DNA from: JANXQE01 sp035651635
Lineage (GTDB): Bacteria > Verrucomicrobiota > Verrucomicrobiia > Limisphaerales > UBA8199
DNA length: 64,000 bases
Reading direction: 5' to 3'
Assembly (NCBI GenBank): GCA_035651635.1
Contig: DASRFK010000085.1
Coordinates: forward strand, 62,001 to 126,000
Both the position numbers and the translations under genes were made by a program. Below are positions 41,894-51,539 of this stretch, one piece after another. How positions within the stretch are numbered: position 1 is the first letter of the stretch; each line of letters opens with the position of its first letter. The notes under the pieces are model-generated. The model did not search any database and was not told the DNA's origin. It saw only the letters and a list, made by a program, of their open reading frames with translations.

Positions 41894-44665
41894 GTGGCAA
41901 ATAGGGTTGAAAGTTTGGCAACGCAGGGTCAAGGGAACAGCCGCCAGGGCAGGCTCTTGCGACGCGTTTGGTTGCCGGGCCTGTTGGGGGCAATAATCTC
42001 GATGGCGATGTACTTCCTCCTGGCTCGAGAGGAACATCAGCGTGATGAGACCGAATTCCAGCGTCAAATCGCGACCTATATGGGGGTTTTCCAGGAACAT
42101 CGAAACGGTTCGGAAGACCTCTTGCTCACCCTGCGCGCCCTGTTTTTTCAGGATCCAAAACTCAGCCGACAATTCTTCGGAAAGGCCGTTGAAGACCTCT
42201 CTATCCGCATGCGCGGCATGCACGCCATCGGATGGGCTCCGCGCGTGATGGCCGCGGACCGATCGGTGATGGAACAAGCCGCGCGCAACGAAGGCCAGGC
42301 GGGTTTCCAAATCGTCGAGGGCGATCTCACCTTGCCTGGCGCCAAAGGACTTAGTCGAGCCACGGACCGTGCCGAGTATTACCCGTTGTCGTTTATCGAA
42401 CCGACCAACGGAAACGAAACTGCTCTGGGCTATGACCTGGCCTTTCAGCCCTCCATCCACGATTTACTGGAGCAGGCTCAGAAAGAGGGTGGCGCTGCGG
42501 TGTCAGGTCCTCTGACCCTTCAGTACTATAAGAGCATGAAAATCGCGGTGATGGCGGCGATGCCGGTGTATTTCCCCGAGTTTGTGCCGTCGACCCTGGC
42601 CGAAAGAAAACGCCAAAACCAAGGCTATGTCATCGCCGTGTTTATCATTGATGAGCTCATGAACGCCATTGCGGAACGGGCGCCCGACCTGCAGTTGGAT
42701 GCCATGTTCCTTGATAATACCCCTCCCAGCGAGGGTTCGGCCCTCGGTATCATGATCAATGGGCAAGCCTCCTCGCACCTCATCGCGGCCGACATCGAGC
42801 GTTTTCGGGAACAACCGCATTTTCCAAAGCTGGTAAACCTCGGCGGACGCAAGTTGATGTTCCATTTTCGCAGGGCCGAAAATTGGGACCGCGGCATGAG
42901 CCGCTGGGTGCCGCCCGGAGCTTTGGTGATCGGTTTGCTCTTAACGGGCTTTGTCATGCAGGCGGTTTATGCCTCGGGTGAAAGGGCGAACGAGGTCGGG
43001 AAAATGGTCGGAATCAGAACCGCTGAGTTGGCCGAGGCGAATGTGAAACTCAAGGCCGAGGTGGGCGAACGCATCGTGGCGCAAAACCAGTTGGCCCAGG
43101 AGCATAACCTGCTGAACTCGCTGTTAAACCGCCTGCCGGACCCGGTTCATGTGGTCGATCGCCAGGGAAATTACGTCCTGGCAAATGACGCTCATGCCCG
43201 TTTGGTGCAGGCCGCGGAAGCGGCGCTGCTGCCGGGCAAGCCCGTGCGGCAATTGGGTCCGCCCGCACTCGCTCAAACCCTGACCGCGGGCTCGGAAGAG
43301 TTGTTCGTCTCGGGTAAAGCCGTGATTGGCCAGGAATCGGTGGTGGAACTGCAGGACGACCAATCGATGAACCTGCAAATCTCGAAACTGCCCATGCGAG
43401 ATGCGCGCGGCGAGATTGACGGGCTGCTGGTCATCAGCCGGGATATCACCCAGATCCGGCGCACCGAAGCAGAACAACGAGAACTGGAACGTCGGCTTCA
43501 GGAAACACAGAAGCTGGAGAGCCTGGGAATTATCGCCGGAGGAATCGCGCACGATTTCAACAACCTGCTGACGATCATCCTCGGAAACGCAAACATAGCC
43601 CGTCTCGAACTGCCCGCCGACTCCAATATGCGCGAGTGCTTGGGCCGGATCGAAGTCACCTCCTTGCGGGCTGCCGATTTGTGCAAGCAAATGCTCGCTT
43701 ATTCGGGCAAGGGGCTTTTTCTCATTCGCCGGCTTAGCGTCAACAAACTGGTGGAGGAACTGAGGGAACTGCTGCAACTATCTGTCAGCAAAAGGGCGAC
43801 CCTCAAACTCGAGCTGGCTCCGTCAGTGCCGTGCGTCCTGGCAGATTCCACGCAACTGCAACAGATTCTCATGAACTTGGTCACCAACGCGTCCGAGGCA
43901 ATCGGGGACAAAGACGGCACTATTTCTGTTCGTTCCGGGGTGACTCAGCTCGACGCCAAAATGGCACGCGCTTTTTCACGGGGCACTGATATTTCCCCGG
44001 GTGAGTATGTCTTTGTTGAAGTCACCGATGATGGCTGCGGAATGACCCCAGAAATTCAATCCAAGATTTTCGACCCGTTCTTCAGCACAAAATTCACGGG
44101 ACGCGGGCTCGGGTTGGCAGCGGTGCTGGGAATTGTTCGCAGTCACCGCGGAGCTATCGTCGTTCGGAGCGAGCCCGGCCGAGGCAGTTCTTTTAAGTTA
44201 TTCCTCCCCTCGGTCGATGGGGCTCCGGAGGGTCAAGAAGATCCCAGCCCCGTCGAGCCAAATCCTTCCTGGCGCGGTCACGGGACCATTCTACTGGCCG
44301 AAGACGAGCCGGGTGTGCGCGTCACAACCGCCGATCTGCTGCGGTCTTCGGGATTCAGTGTTGAAGTAGCTGAAAACGGGCGGACTGCGATCGACAAGTT
44401 CCGCATAAGCCCGGATCGCTATCGGGCGGTTCTGCTAGACTTTGCGATGCCGGAGGCTGATGGGGAAGAAGCGTTTCTTGAGATTCGGCAGATCCGCCCG
44501 CAAGCGGTGATATTCATCATGAGCGGCTACGGTCCGCAACAGGTATTATCACGATTCAAAGACAAAGCGTTGAATGGGTTTGTCCAAAAGCCATTTCAGT
44601 CCAAGGACCTGATCGCGGCGCTTAGAAGCGTCCTGGATGTCACAGAGGCACAGTCGATGGAATGA
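41894..44665 (+). CDS. CHASE-domain hybrid histidine kinase
   Basis: This 923-residue sensor kinase starts at GTG. TM1 lies at about 26-44. An extracytoplasmic CHASE domain (about 70-270; IGWAPRVMAADRSVMEQAAR, YYPLSFIEPTNGNETALGYD) precedes TM2 (about 340-362). A PAS domain follows (LLNRLPDPVHVVDRQGNYVL; ISRDITQIRRTEAEQRELER). The phosphoacceptor is His553 in GGIAHDFNNLL, and the HATPase_c region has ILMNLVTNASEA, VTDDGCGM, FFSTKFTGRGLGLAAVLGIV. The C-terminal receiver has Asp849 in VLLDFAMPEADG and Lys in FVQKPF. CHASE domains sense small molecules such as cytokinin-like compounds or peptides in other systems; the ligand here is unknown. No output DNA-binding gene is adjacent. Confidence 0.94.
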   Translation: MANRVESLATQGQGNSRQGRLLRRVWLPGLLGAIISMAMYFLLAREEHQRDETEFQRQIATYMGVFQEHRNGSEDLLLTLRALFFQDPKLSRQFFGKAVEDLSIRMRGMHAIGWAPRVMAADRSVMEQAARNEGQAGFQIVEGDLTLPGAKGLSRATDRAEYYPLSFIEPTNGNETALGYDLAFQPSIHDLLEQAQKEGGAAVSGPLTLQYYKSMKIAVMAAMPVYFPEFVPSTLAERKRQNQGYVIAVFIIDELMNAIAERAPDLQLDAMFLDNTPPSEGSALGIMINGQASSHLIAADIERFREQPHFPKLVNLGGRKLMFHFRRAENWDRGMSRWVPPGALVIGLLLTGFVMQAVYASGERANEVGKMVGIRTAELAEANVKLKAEVGERIVAQNQLAQEHNLLNSLLNRLPDPVHVVDRQGNYVLANDAHARLVQAAEAALLPGKPVRQLGPPALAQTLTAGSEELFVSGKAVIGQESVVELQDDQSMNLQISKLPMRDARGEIDGLLVISRDITQIRRTEAEQRELERRLQETQKLESLGIIAGGIAHDFNNLLTIILGNANIARLELPADSNMRECLGRIEVTSLRAADLCKQMLAYSGKGLFLIRRLSVNKLVEELRELLQLSVSKRATLKLELAPSVPCVLADSTQLQQILMNLVTNASEAIGDKDGTISVRSGVTQLDAKMARAFSRGTDISPGEYVFVEVTDDGCGMTPEIQSKIFDPFFSTKFTGRGLGLAAVLGIVRSHRGAIVVRSEPGRGSSFKLFLPSVDGAPEGQEDPSPVEPNPSWRGHGTILLAEDEPGVRVTTADLLRSSGFSVEVAENGRTAIDKFRISPDRYRAVLLDFAMPEADGEEAFLEIRQIRPQAVIFIMSGYGPQQVLSRFKDKALNGFVQKPFQSKDLIAALRSVLDVTEAQSME

Positions 44666-44755
44666 GAGTCGCGGCCACGGACTCGAGGCGCGGAAGAACA
44701 CGGCGGTAGAAAGCAGCGATGAGGTCAATTGCCATTGGACCTGGGTCGGTTGTGA

Positions 44756-45128
44756 CGGCAATGTCGAAGCGCCCTCAATGAAGACTCCAGTCCAGTCGGC
44801 ACCGCTGACATCATCGCGGGAGAAGGTGGCGGTGGTCGCGCAAGCCCCAAGCCGACAGCAACTAAGACCGTCGACGTGAAGTTCGTGCTCGTTGACCTCG
44901 GAGCAAAGCAAGCGTCGTTTGCCGGCGATTTCAACAGCTGTTCGCGCACTGCAAGCCCCCTGAAACGAGATGAAGGCGGTCATTGGGAGACGACCGTCCC
45001 TTTTAGCGCCGGCCCGGTATGAAAACAAGTTCGTGGTCGGCGGAGAATGGATACCCGACCCGCTGGCCCGCGAGAATGTTTGGAACCACCACGGCACGCT
45101 CAATTCGGTGCTTGAGGTCCGGGCCTGA
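44756..45128 (+). pseudogene. Frameshifted glycogen-binding (CBM48/AMPK1-CBM-like) protein
   Basis: One frame reads GGGGRASPKPTATKTVDVKF and then VLVDLGAKQASFAGDFNS, with HWETTVPFSAGP, before a stop at about 45018. The next frame continues YENKFVVGGEWIPDPLAREN and ends HHGTLNSVLEVRA. Together they spell a complete glycogen-recognition beta-sandwich, a type common as a small stand-alone protein. One extra base (or two missing) near 45016-45018 breaks it. No in-frame ATG opens the first part, and a likely ATG (44778) lies in another frame, so a second lesion is possible. It sits about 90 bp after the histidine kinase gene. Confidence 0.7.
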
Positions 45129-45186
45129 TTATCGCGAGCGATTGCTGGCACACGACGATGGACCAGCCTCGGTAGGTTGCCCACCT

Positions 45187-45426
45187 TCAGCCCCGGTCAA
45201 TAAATTGAAGTAGTTCGTCCGGGTCACCGATGGGCCTAGGATTTCCGTCATCATCGAGGAGGACAATCCCTCGCTCCACCCCTGCATAGTCTCCGTAGCC
45301 GGGCGAAAACTCCTCATTCTCGCCGTCGCTGACGAAAACGACGGTGGCATAGATGCCGTTGTGCTGGACCCGGTCGCCCGCATGAACCTCTTCGCCGCTC
45401 GTGTAATGTAGAAGGTCAGAGTCCAT
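45187..45426 (-). CDS. Small conserved hypothetical protein
   Basis: The 79-residue reading from ATG 45426 begins MDSDLLHYTSGEEVHAGDRV; ATG 45450 (eight codons earlier) is an alternative. Its core, VQHNGIYATVVFVSDGENEE, followed by FSPGYGDYAGVERGIVLLDD, looks like a compact SH3-like beta-barrel, and it ends DPDELLQFIDRG. I believe similar small proteins occur in many bacteria without assigned function. It may belong with an element that also carries the 45622-46017 gene, since both are typical singleton proteins. No promoter or partner is evident. Confidence 0.6.
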   Translation of the reverse strand: MDSDLLHYTSGEEVHAGDRVQHNGIYATVVFVSDGENEEFSPGYGDYAGVERGIVLLDDDGNPRPIGDPDELLQFIDRG

Positions 45427-45621
45427 AACGTGTAGCAGCGTATCCTCCATGCTTTGGTTTGCAAGCGTGCGGTGCCGGTCCGACCACCCGTGACCATCGG
45501 CACGGCGGCAACTTGGCACACCGTCCGCCGATGTGCTGATGTGGGAGCACTCCGATTCATACAGACAGAGGACCGCGCCTGGGCTAATCTGCTGGCCTGA
45601 CTCGGATTATGAACCAATTTT

Positions 45622-46017
45622 ATGATGCACCACCACAAAGTCGACGACCGGACGGAATACCGCCAACAGGAGGCCCAGCGCATTAGTAACTCAGTGAGCC
45701 TCGCGGAGAGGTTCCCCGGATTGAAGTCTTTGAGCGTGGTGCTGGCTTGCTTTGACCCTAGAGGCGTCACCAAAAAGAGTGAATTCAAATACACGGTCAA
45801 CCTCATTAACGCCAAGTCGGTGTTTCACTTCTTGTGTCCGAATACGACGTGCATCGGCGGCGATTTTGATTTGAGCGAGGAACTTGCAAAGGTCGTTGCC
45901 GAACGTGGCAAAACTGCAAGCGGTGAAGTGCTCTGCCAGGGCTGGCAAAGCAAGGCCACTGTCGGCGAGGTCCACTGCCACCATATCCTGCGCTACATAC
46001 TGAGCCTCGGATACTGA
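45622..46017 (+). CDS. Small conserved hypothetical protein
   Basis: This 131-residue cytosolic protein starts with a His-rich segment (MMHHHKVDD). The core, SVSLAERFPGLKSLSVVLAC followed by FDPRGVTKKSEFKYTVNL, then FHFLCPNTTCIGGDFDLSEE and a C-terminal Cys/His group (LCQGWQSKATVGEVHCHHIL), suggests a small metal-binding alpha/beta domain. Four or more Cys and several His residues could hold zinc. The family has no function I can name. It is convergent with the MFS gene (46094-47551). Confidence 0.6.
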   Translation: MMHHHKVDDRTEYRQQEAQRISNSVSLAERFPGLKSLSVVLACFDPRGVTKKSEFKYTVNLINAKSVFHFLCPNTTCIGGDFDLSEELAKVVAERGKTASGEVLCQGWQSKATVGEVHCHHILRYILSLGY

Positions 46018-46093
46018 AGACACCGGGCCCAGCAATTGGGCGCATCTGAGCCGGTTCGCCTTCATCCCGCCGGCGTTAACCGGTTACCAAGGG

Positions 46094-47551
46094 TTACCCA
46101 ACATGCTGAACGGAACCGTGCAGGCTGACAGCGTCGCCGTCATCGCTCTTCAACTCGTAGAAAACAAGGGTAGAGAGGACGGTCAATCCGCCCAACACGA
46201 GGAACGCTTGATGGATGCCGTGAATCATTTCCGGTGCACTGGTGTGAAAGCGGTCGGGAATGAAGAACGCTGTGGCCAGCGACGCCGTCGCGACGCCGAA
46301 ACTGATCGACATCTGCTGCATAGTGCTCGCAATGGTGCTGGCGCTGCTAGCCTGCTCGTCAGTGACGTCGGCATAAGCAAGCGTGTTCATGCTGGTATAT
46401 TGCAGTGAGGTGAAGAATCCGAAGACAAACACTTGGGCAACGATGAGCCACGTCGGTGTGCCTGCTCCAATGGTCGCGAACAAGACAATGAGCAGACCGA
46501 GGATCACAGTGTTGGAAATCAATACGTTGCGGTACCCAAGGCGCCTGAGGATGCCTGGCATCGTCATCTTGAGGCTCATAGCCGCGACCGCCTGGGGCAT
46601 CATGAGGAGACCGGATTGAATCGGCGTAAACCCCAGCCCCACCTGGTAGAGGAGCGGAAAAAGGAAGGGAATTCCGCCGATTCCCAGACGAGTGAGAAAG
46701 CTGCCGCTGACCGACGCGCGGAAGGTCCGAATGCGAAACAGGGTCAGACGGAGCAAAGGGAACTCCGTGCGGGTCGTCCGCACCCCATAAACTCCCAGAG
46801 AAACAGCAGAAATCACCAATAGCCCCAGAATGGGGCCTCCGCTCAGCGTGTGCTCACCAAACACTTCCAGCACATACGACAGAAGCGCGATGCCGCAGCC
46901 GAAGAGAATGAGTCCGATCGTATCGAGAGGATGGGAGTGCTCTGCGCGATAATCCGGGAGATGCCTCCAGACCAGATACAAACCGAGCAGCCCAATCGGC
47001 AGGTTGACGAAAAAGATGACTCGCCAATGAAAGTACCCAACGATAAGACCCCCGGCGATGGGCCCAAGCATAGGGCCAATCAGACCAGGTAGAGCAACAA
47101 AGCTCATGGCGCGGATGAGTTCTGATTTGGCGAAGGCGCGCACCATCGTAAGTCGGCCCACGGGCACCATCATCGCTCCACCGCAACCCTGCAGAATGCG
47201 ACACGCGACCAGGACGTGGATGTTGCTCGAAATGCCACAGAGAAACGACCCCAAAGTGAAGAGGCCAATCGCGGACGAGAATACCCGGCGTGTGCCGAAA
47301 CGATCGGCCATCCAACCGCTAATCGGAATAAACACCGCCAGGCTCAACGTGTAACTCGAAAGCACAGCCTTCATGCTCAACGGTGCGACGGCAAGCGCCT
47401 TGGCGATGGCAGGAACCGCCGTGTTCAGAACGGTCGTGTCGAGCGATTCCATGAAGAAGGCCACGGCGACGAGCCAAGGCAGCAATCGTTTCACGGATTT
47501 GCCGGGTGCCGCAGGAGGCGGGGAAACCACGCTGGAGTTTACCGGAATCAT
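46094..47551 (-). CDS. MFS multidrug exporter, DHA2 (EmrB/QacA) type
   Basis: This 485-residue integral membrane protein has about 14 helices. The first helix has the DHA2 motif LDTTVLNTAVPAIAKAL, and motif A is GWMADRFGTRRVF. Motif C-like glycine-rich helices follow (PGLIGPMLGPIAGGLIVG). Members are proton-driven antiporters of drugs or other amphiphiles across the inner membrane. No MFP partner (EmrA) or regulator is adjacent. It is monocistronic. The gene looks intact, with normal length for the group. Confidence 0.9.
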   Translation of the reverse strand: MIPVNSSVVSPPPAAPGKSVKRLLPWLVAVAFFMESLDTTVLNTAVPAIAKALAVAPLSMKAVLSSYTLSLAVFIPISGWMADRFGTRRVFSSAIGLFTLGSFLCGISSNIHVLVACRILQGCGGAMMVPVGRLTMVRAFAKSELIRAMSFVALPGLIGPMLGPIAGGLIVGYFHWRVIFFVNLPIGLLGLYLVWRHLPDYRAEHSHPLDTIGLILFGCGIALLSYVLEVFGEHTLSGGPILGLLVISAVSLGVYGVRTTRTEFPLLRLTLFRIRTFRASVSGSFLTRLGIGGIPFLFPLLYQVGLGFTPIQSGLLMMPQAVAAMSLKMTMPGILRRLGYRNVLISNTVILGLLIVLFATIGAGTPTWLIVAQVFVFGFFTSLQYTSMNTLAYADVTDEQASSASTIASTMQQMSISFGVATASLATAFFIPDRFHTSAPEMIHGIHQAFLVLGGLTVLSTLVFYELKSDDGDAVSLHGSVQHVG

Positions 47552-47837
47552 ATTTGCGAGCCACCGCGTCGCAGGTTTGCCTGAAACTGGCTATGATACG
47601 AGCGGTTGACGGGCCGCTTGCTAATGCAGACCCACGCGTCGGCAGGGCGCAGGAGATGGGGGGGCCAAATCAAATCGAGCATGGCGGGACAACTCTGGCT
47701 TAGGCTATTGAAAAATCAACGTCTTCGCAGGATAGAGTTTTTCCACGATGACGCCCCTCCTGCCTGTCAAACGCTATTTCTTTGGCGACTTTTCCCCCTT
47801 AAGCTGGTTTTTCAAACAGTCCCAGTTCGCCAGTTCA

Positions 47838-47873
47838 GTGTTGACTCCTCGCATTATGGAAGCATACCGGACG
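47838..47873 (+). repeat. Dispersed palindromic repeat, single 'TCG' arm
   Basis: GTGTTGACTCCTCGCATTATG, then GAAGCATACCGGACG, matches the right arm of the 21504-21596 element, with changes in the second half. It lies in the 358-bp gap 47552-47909 between the MFS gene and the PPC-domain gene, which holds nothing else I can support. Confidence 0.7.
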
Positions 47874-47909
47874 TCTGGCGTCCTCGGCCTGGCGCTGCCC
47901 CGCGGTCGG

Positions 47910-50171
47910 TCACTCCGCGACCACGTTGAATGGGATGGCCGGGAGCGTCGCCTCAAATCCGCGCTGTGGGCGAAGGCCGTTTTTTTTCTCGGTCGTCCCT
48001 CCGGAAGGATGCTTAGGCACTACATTGCAAATTAGGTTTCCGCTGGTTCCGGCCTTGACCTTCGTAGCGTCCCATGTGACCACCATCTCCACACCGCCCG
48101 GAATCGGCGAGACGCTGTCCAACGAAATGCCATCGGGGGCGTTATGCAACTCGAGGTTGAAGCGCTCGCAGAAGTTCCCCGGCGTTCTAACGCGCACGTG
48201 TGCGCTGCCGCCTGGCGAGATTTTCAGTGGGACTACATCCAGGATTCTAAACGCATCACGCATCAAAGGCCGATCCTGGCCTGCCACCATGACGGCGAAT
48301 TGAACGGCTGGCACTAGATGGCGGTAAATGAATGCCTGCATCATATCCTCAGCCGGTACGGCTTGGTGAGTAACCAGTCGCCCAGCAATTAGCGCGTGGC
48401 CTTCGATTGTGAGAGGCGTCGGAGCCCCGGTTGCCTCAGTAGGTGCTTTCAAAGTGAACTGAGCTTTGTCTTGTCCCTCCGAGATGCATGCGCCACTCAT
48501 CGAAAAGCCTTGTGGTGCGTCTTTCAGCTCCAAATTGATGGCATTGGTGAATCCATCACGCCTCAGTGCGTACACAGTTACCCGAGCACTCATCCCCGTG
48601 CGCAAGCTGATGCTGGAAGGAATAATGCGTAGTGCGAAATCCGGCTGGAGTTCGCTGAGGCGAAGCCGGTAACCGAACTCCGGCCCACCTTTTCCTTGCG
48701 TGTCGGTCAGCTGAAGGAAATAGATTCCGTCGGCTGGCAATGTGACCGAGAGGTACGAATCCGCATGATGCGTGTTCAGACCGCTTCCTCGATCTTCAAA
48801 ATCATCGTTGAAGGCGAGCTGCTTTCCCTCCGAACTGGTTAGCCTGATGCAGGAATCCAAGGGCGAATCGAGTCGGCGCGCAAACACTTCTGCCACAATC
48901 TTCTCACCGGAGCGGCCTTCAAACTCGAATACCTTGTTGTCTCCGGGGTAGCTGATTCGACCGTTAATGATCACGGGTAGCTCTACCGCTTGCGCGGTCG
49001 CAATTGACCTGATCGACTGGCTCTCAATACATTCCGGCAGATTCTCCACGTCGAACGACGGCGTGTTGAGAAAATTCCCGCCCAGCAAGGTAATCCCAGT
49101 TTCCACGTTGTCGTGCGACAGAGATTCCGTCGGCAGGTTCCATCCGGTAAGCCTTACGGAGGTCTTTTCACCCAGTCGACCGCCCAACGGAAAAACTCCG
49201 GTGACAAACGGCAATTCACCAATCGCCACGCGATAGACGAAATCTTCACGGCCGCGGAAAATGGAGTCGTGGATCTCGACCGTGTATTCCTCGTCACGCG
49301 GCACTTCGAAATGAATGACCGGGTCGGGCTTGAAACGGTAACGTTGCGCGCTGGCCAGCTCTTTCCCTTTGGAATCACGAAGCGTCAACGACAACTCGAA
49401 CCAGCCCGGCACGGCGTCGGCGATGTAGGGGATCAGGTCCCTGGCCTTGGCTGCGATGATCAGCTGTTGGCCGTGCCTGGCGAAAAAGCGGTAACGGTCC
49501 ACGCCTCCCGGCATGATTTGCCCGTTAACGATCGCGGGCAGCGAAATTCTTGATTCATATTTTGGCGTGCCGACCGACGCGGGCCGGCCGCCGATACGCT
49601 CCAGGAATTTGTCGACGTCGGGATTGGCCGGAACGGCTTTGCTTTTAGACACTTCTGGCAGCGTGTCCAAACAGAACCGGAGCGGGTTGGAAAGGGCATT
49701 GGGTGTTGCGAGGCGAATTTCCTGGTCGCCGGGAGTCGCGTTGGTGGCGATAGCGATGTTGATGGTCACCGTATCGGTCAGCGCCGGGTTGGCGGTGCGG
49801 TTTGGCGGATTATTGAGCAATTTGGCGCGAATTCTGTCGCGTTCTGTCGCATCCTCGGCCGTCCAGACATTCGTTCCGGATTCGCCGTTGCGTGCTTGAA
49901 ATTTCAGCTGCAGCTCTTTCAATCGATCGCGCAACTCCTTGAATTCTTTCTGGCCCATCGGCCGGCTGCAATGGAGCACCGTCGCGCTGACACCAGGTCC
50001 GGTGACATATGCGTTGGAGACCATCATTAGAAACTGTCCGCCCACGGTGATCTGAAAGGTCGAGCCTATCTTCCCGCCGGCCGGATAGCTATAGGCCAGA
50101 TGCGGAGCTCCCTGCGCAAAGCCCGTTCCGGCCAGCAAAAGAAAAAGCCCGACGACCGGGAAGATCTTCAT
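47910..50171 (-). CDS. Exported pre-peptidase C-terminal (PPC) domain protein
   Basis: This 753-residue protein has a signal peptide (MKIFPVVGLFLLLAGTGFAQ). It begins with a TIG/IPT-like beta domain (YSYPAGGKIGSTFQITVGGQ) that contains a coiled-coil insertion (FKELRDRLKELQLKFQARNG). Two PPC-type jelly rolls follow, each with the pattern INGxIxxxGDxxxFxF (IVNGQIMPGGVDRYRFFARH; IINGRISYPGDNKVFEFEGR), then more beta domains. It overlaps the upstream DUF1501 gene by 4 bp (ATGA) and so is the third gene of the DUF1549-DUF1501-PPC operon. It is probably a periplasmic or outer-surface partner of these proteins; no enzyme site is visible. Confidence 0.85.
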   Translation of the reverse strand: MKIFPVVGLFLLLAGTGFAQGAPHLAYSYPAGGKIGSTFQITVGGQFLMMVSNAYVTGPGVSATVLHCSRPMGQKEFKELRDRLKELQLKFQARNGESGTNVWTAEDATERDRIRAKLLNNPPNRTANPALTDTVTINIAIATNATPGDQEIRLATPNALSNPLRFCLDTLPEVSKSKAVPANPDVDKFLERIGGRPASVGTPKYESRISLPAIVNGQIMPGGVDRYRFFARHGQQLIIAAKARDLIPYIADAVPGWFELSLTLRDSKGKELASAQRYRFKPDPVIHFEVPRDEEYTVEIHDSIFRGREDFVYRVAIGELPFVTGVFPLGGRLGEKTSVRLTGWNLPTESLSHDNVETGITLLGGNFLNTPSFDVENLPECIESQSIRSIATAQAVELPVIINGRISYPGDNKVFEFEGRSGEKIVAEVFARRLDSPLDSCIRLTSSEGKQLAFNDDFEDRGSGLNTHHADSYLSVTLPADGIYFLQLTDTQGKGGPEFGYRLRLSELQPDFALRIIPSSISLRTGMSARVTVYALRRDGFTNAINLELKDAPQGFSMSGACISEGQDKAQFTLKAPTEATGAPTPLTIEGHALIAGRLVTHQAVPAEDMMQAFIYRHLVPAVQFAVMVAGQDRPLMRDAFRILDVVPLKISPGGSAHVRVRTPGNFCERFNLELHNAPDGISLDSVSPIPGGVEMVVTWDATKVKAGTSGNLICNVVPKHPSGGTTEKKNGLRPQRGFEATLPAIPFNVVAE

Positions 50172-51523
50172 ACCGACATAATTTCCTTGAGCAGCCCTGC
50201 GGATTGGATGCCGTCCGTCGAGCTGGGCATGACAAACGTCGGCAATCCTTCGGGATTCGGCAGTTTCATCATCGGTTCTATGCCCATCTGCGCGTAAATG
50301 CTTCCGATGAGATCTACCGGATAAACCGGGCGTTCTTTAACCTCTTCTCCTCGCGCATCCGACGCGCCAACGACCCGGCCGCCTTTGAAACCGCCGCCGG
50401 CCAGCACCGCCGAAAAGACTTTGCCCCAGTGATTGCGCCCGCCATTCCACGGCGCTTCCCACTGTACCTTGGGCGTGCGGCCAAATTCACCGCCCCACCA
50501 AACGATCGTGCTGTCGAGCAGGCCGCGGTCGGACAAATCCTGGAGGAGTGTCGCCATGCCTTTGTCCATGTCCGGCAACTGTCGCCGCATTGTCTGAAAA
50601 TTCTCCTTGTGCGTGTCCCAGCCGCCGTAATTGATCGTAATGTAGGGAATGCCGATTTCGACAAGCCGCCGCGCTACCAGGCACGATTGGCCAAACTTGC
50701 TGCGGCCGTACCGGTCGCGAAGCTCCGGTTTTTCTTGCGACAAATCAAACACCTTGGCTCCATCACCCAGAATCATGTCGTAAGCCAGGCTTTCCGCCTG
50801 CTCCACTGCCACGATTTGAGGATCCTGTGGTAGGGTCCTAGCCAGGGTGTCGAGTTGGTGCAGGAGTTCGCGACGGCTCTTCTGGCGCTGTTCGGTGATG
50901 CCGGGCGCCACCACGCCTTCGACTGCGAAGGGTGTTTGCGCCGGATTGCCGCCGGTTGCGAACGGTTTGAAGCGCGAACCCAAAAAGCCCGCCTCATCAA
51001 ATCTCCCCTGCGGTTCCGTCACCACCACGTAGGGTGGAATTAATCCTTTGTAACCAGCATCGTAGCCTTTGGCCAGGGACACCACCGCGCCAACGCTAGG
51101 AAACACCAGCCGACCGCCCGGTTGCCGTCCGGTTTGGACGAGGTAAGACGCCGTCTCATGACCATTGTTGCCATGTGTCATGCTGCGGATGATCGAATAC
51201 TTGTCGGCCTGTTTTGCCAGCAGCGGCAGTAGTTCGCCGATCCGGATGCCGGAGACATTCGTCTCAATCGGCGCCTTCATCGGCCCACAATAATCGTAGC
51301 CGGCGTCCGGCTTGGGATCGAAGATATCTGTGTGCGACGGTCCGCCCCACATCCAGATTTGGATGACCGCTTTGGCGGGCGCGTTGCGTGGCGCGCCAAA
51401 CACCCTGAAAGATAAATGGTTTGCCAGCACTAGCCCGCTCGCCGCAAAGAGCGCGCGACGAATCGCCTCGCGCCGGGTGATCCGCGGGTGTTGCTTCTCA
51501 AAATCAAAATAGTTTGCGCTCAT
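50168..51523 (-). CDS. DUF1501 protein with twin-arginine-like signal
   Basis: The 451-residue protein has the start TRREAIRRALFAASGLVLAN, resembling a Tat signal. The mature protein has the DUF1501 alkaline-phosphatase-like fold: AKAVIQIWMWGGPSHTDIFD (metal-site region), RSMTHGNNGHETASYLVQTG and VWWGGEFGRTPKVQWEAPWN, with GRNHWGKVFSAVLAGGG at the C-terminal active-site region. The family is almost confined to Planctomycetes/Verrucomicrobia and relatives and always pairs with DUF1549/DUF1553 genes, as here (17 bp after 51540-53138). A hydrolase function is inferred from the fold; the substrate is unknown. Confidence 0.92.
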   Translation of the reverse strand: MSANYFDFEKQHPRITRREAIRRALFAASGLVLANHLSFRVFGAPRNAPAKAVIQIWMWGGPSHTDIFDPKPDAGYDYCGPMKAPIETNVSGIRIGELLPLLAKQADKYSIIRSMTHGNNGHETASYLVQTGRQPGGRLVFPSVGAVVSLAKGYDAGYKGLIPPYVVVTEPQGRFDEAGFLGSRFKPFATGGNPAQTPFAVEGVVAPGITEQRQKSRRELLHQLDTLARTLPQDPQIVAVEQAESLAYDMILGDGAKVFDLSQEKPELRDRYGRSKFGQSCLVARRLVEIGIPYITINYGGWDTHKENFQTMRRQLPDMDKGMATLLQDLSDRGLLDSTIVWWGGEFGRTPKVQWEAPWNGGRNHWGKVFSAVLAGGGFKGGRVVGASDARGEEVKERPVYPVDLIGSIYAQMGIEPMMKLPNPEGLPTFVMPSSTDGIQSAGLLKEIMSV

Positions 51524-51539
51524 AAACCCGGGGGCTGCT

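Noticed and set aside
45427..45815. Long minus-strand frame covering the two small conserved genes
   Set aside because: It is Arg/Ser-rich shadow sequence; the antisense 45622-46017 and in-strand 45187-45426 frames have coherent protein character.
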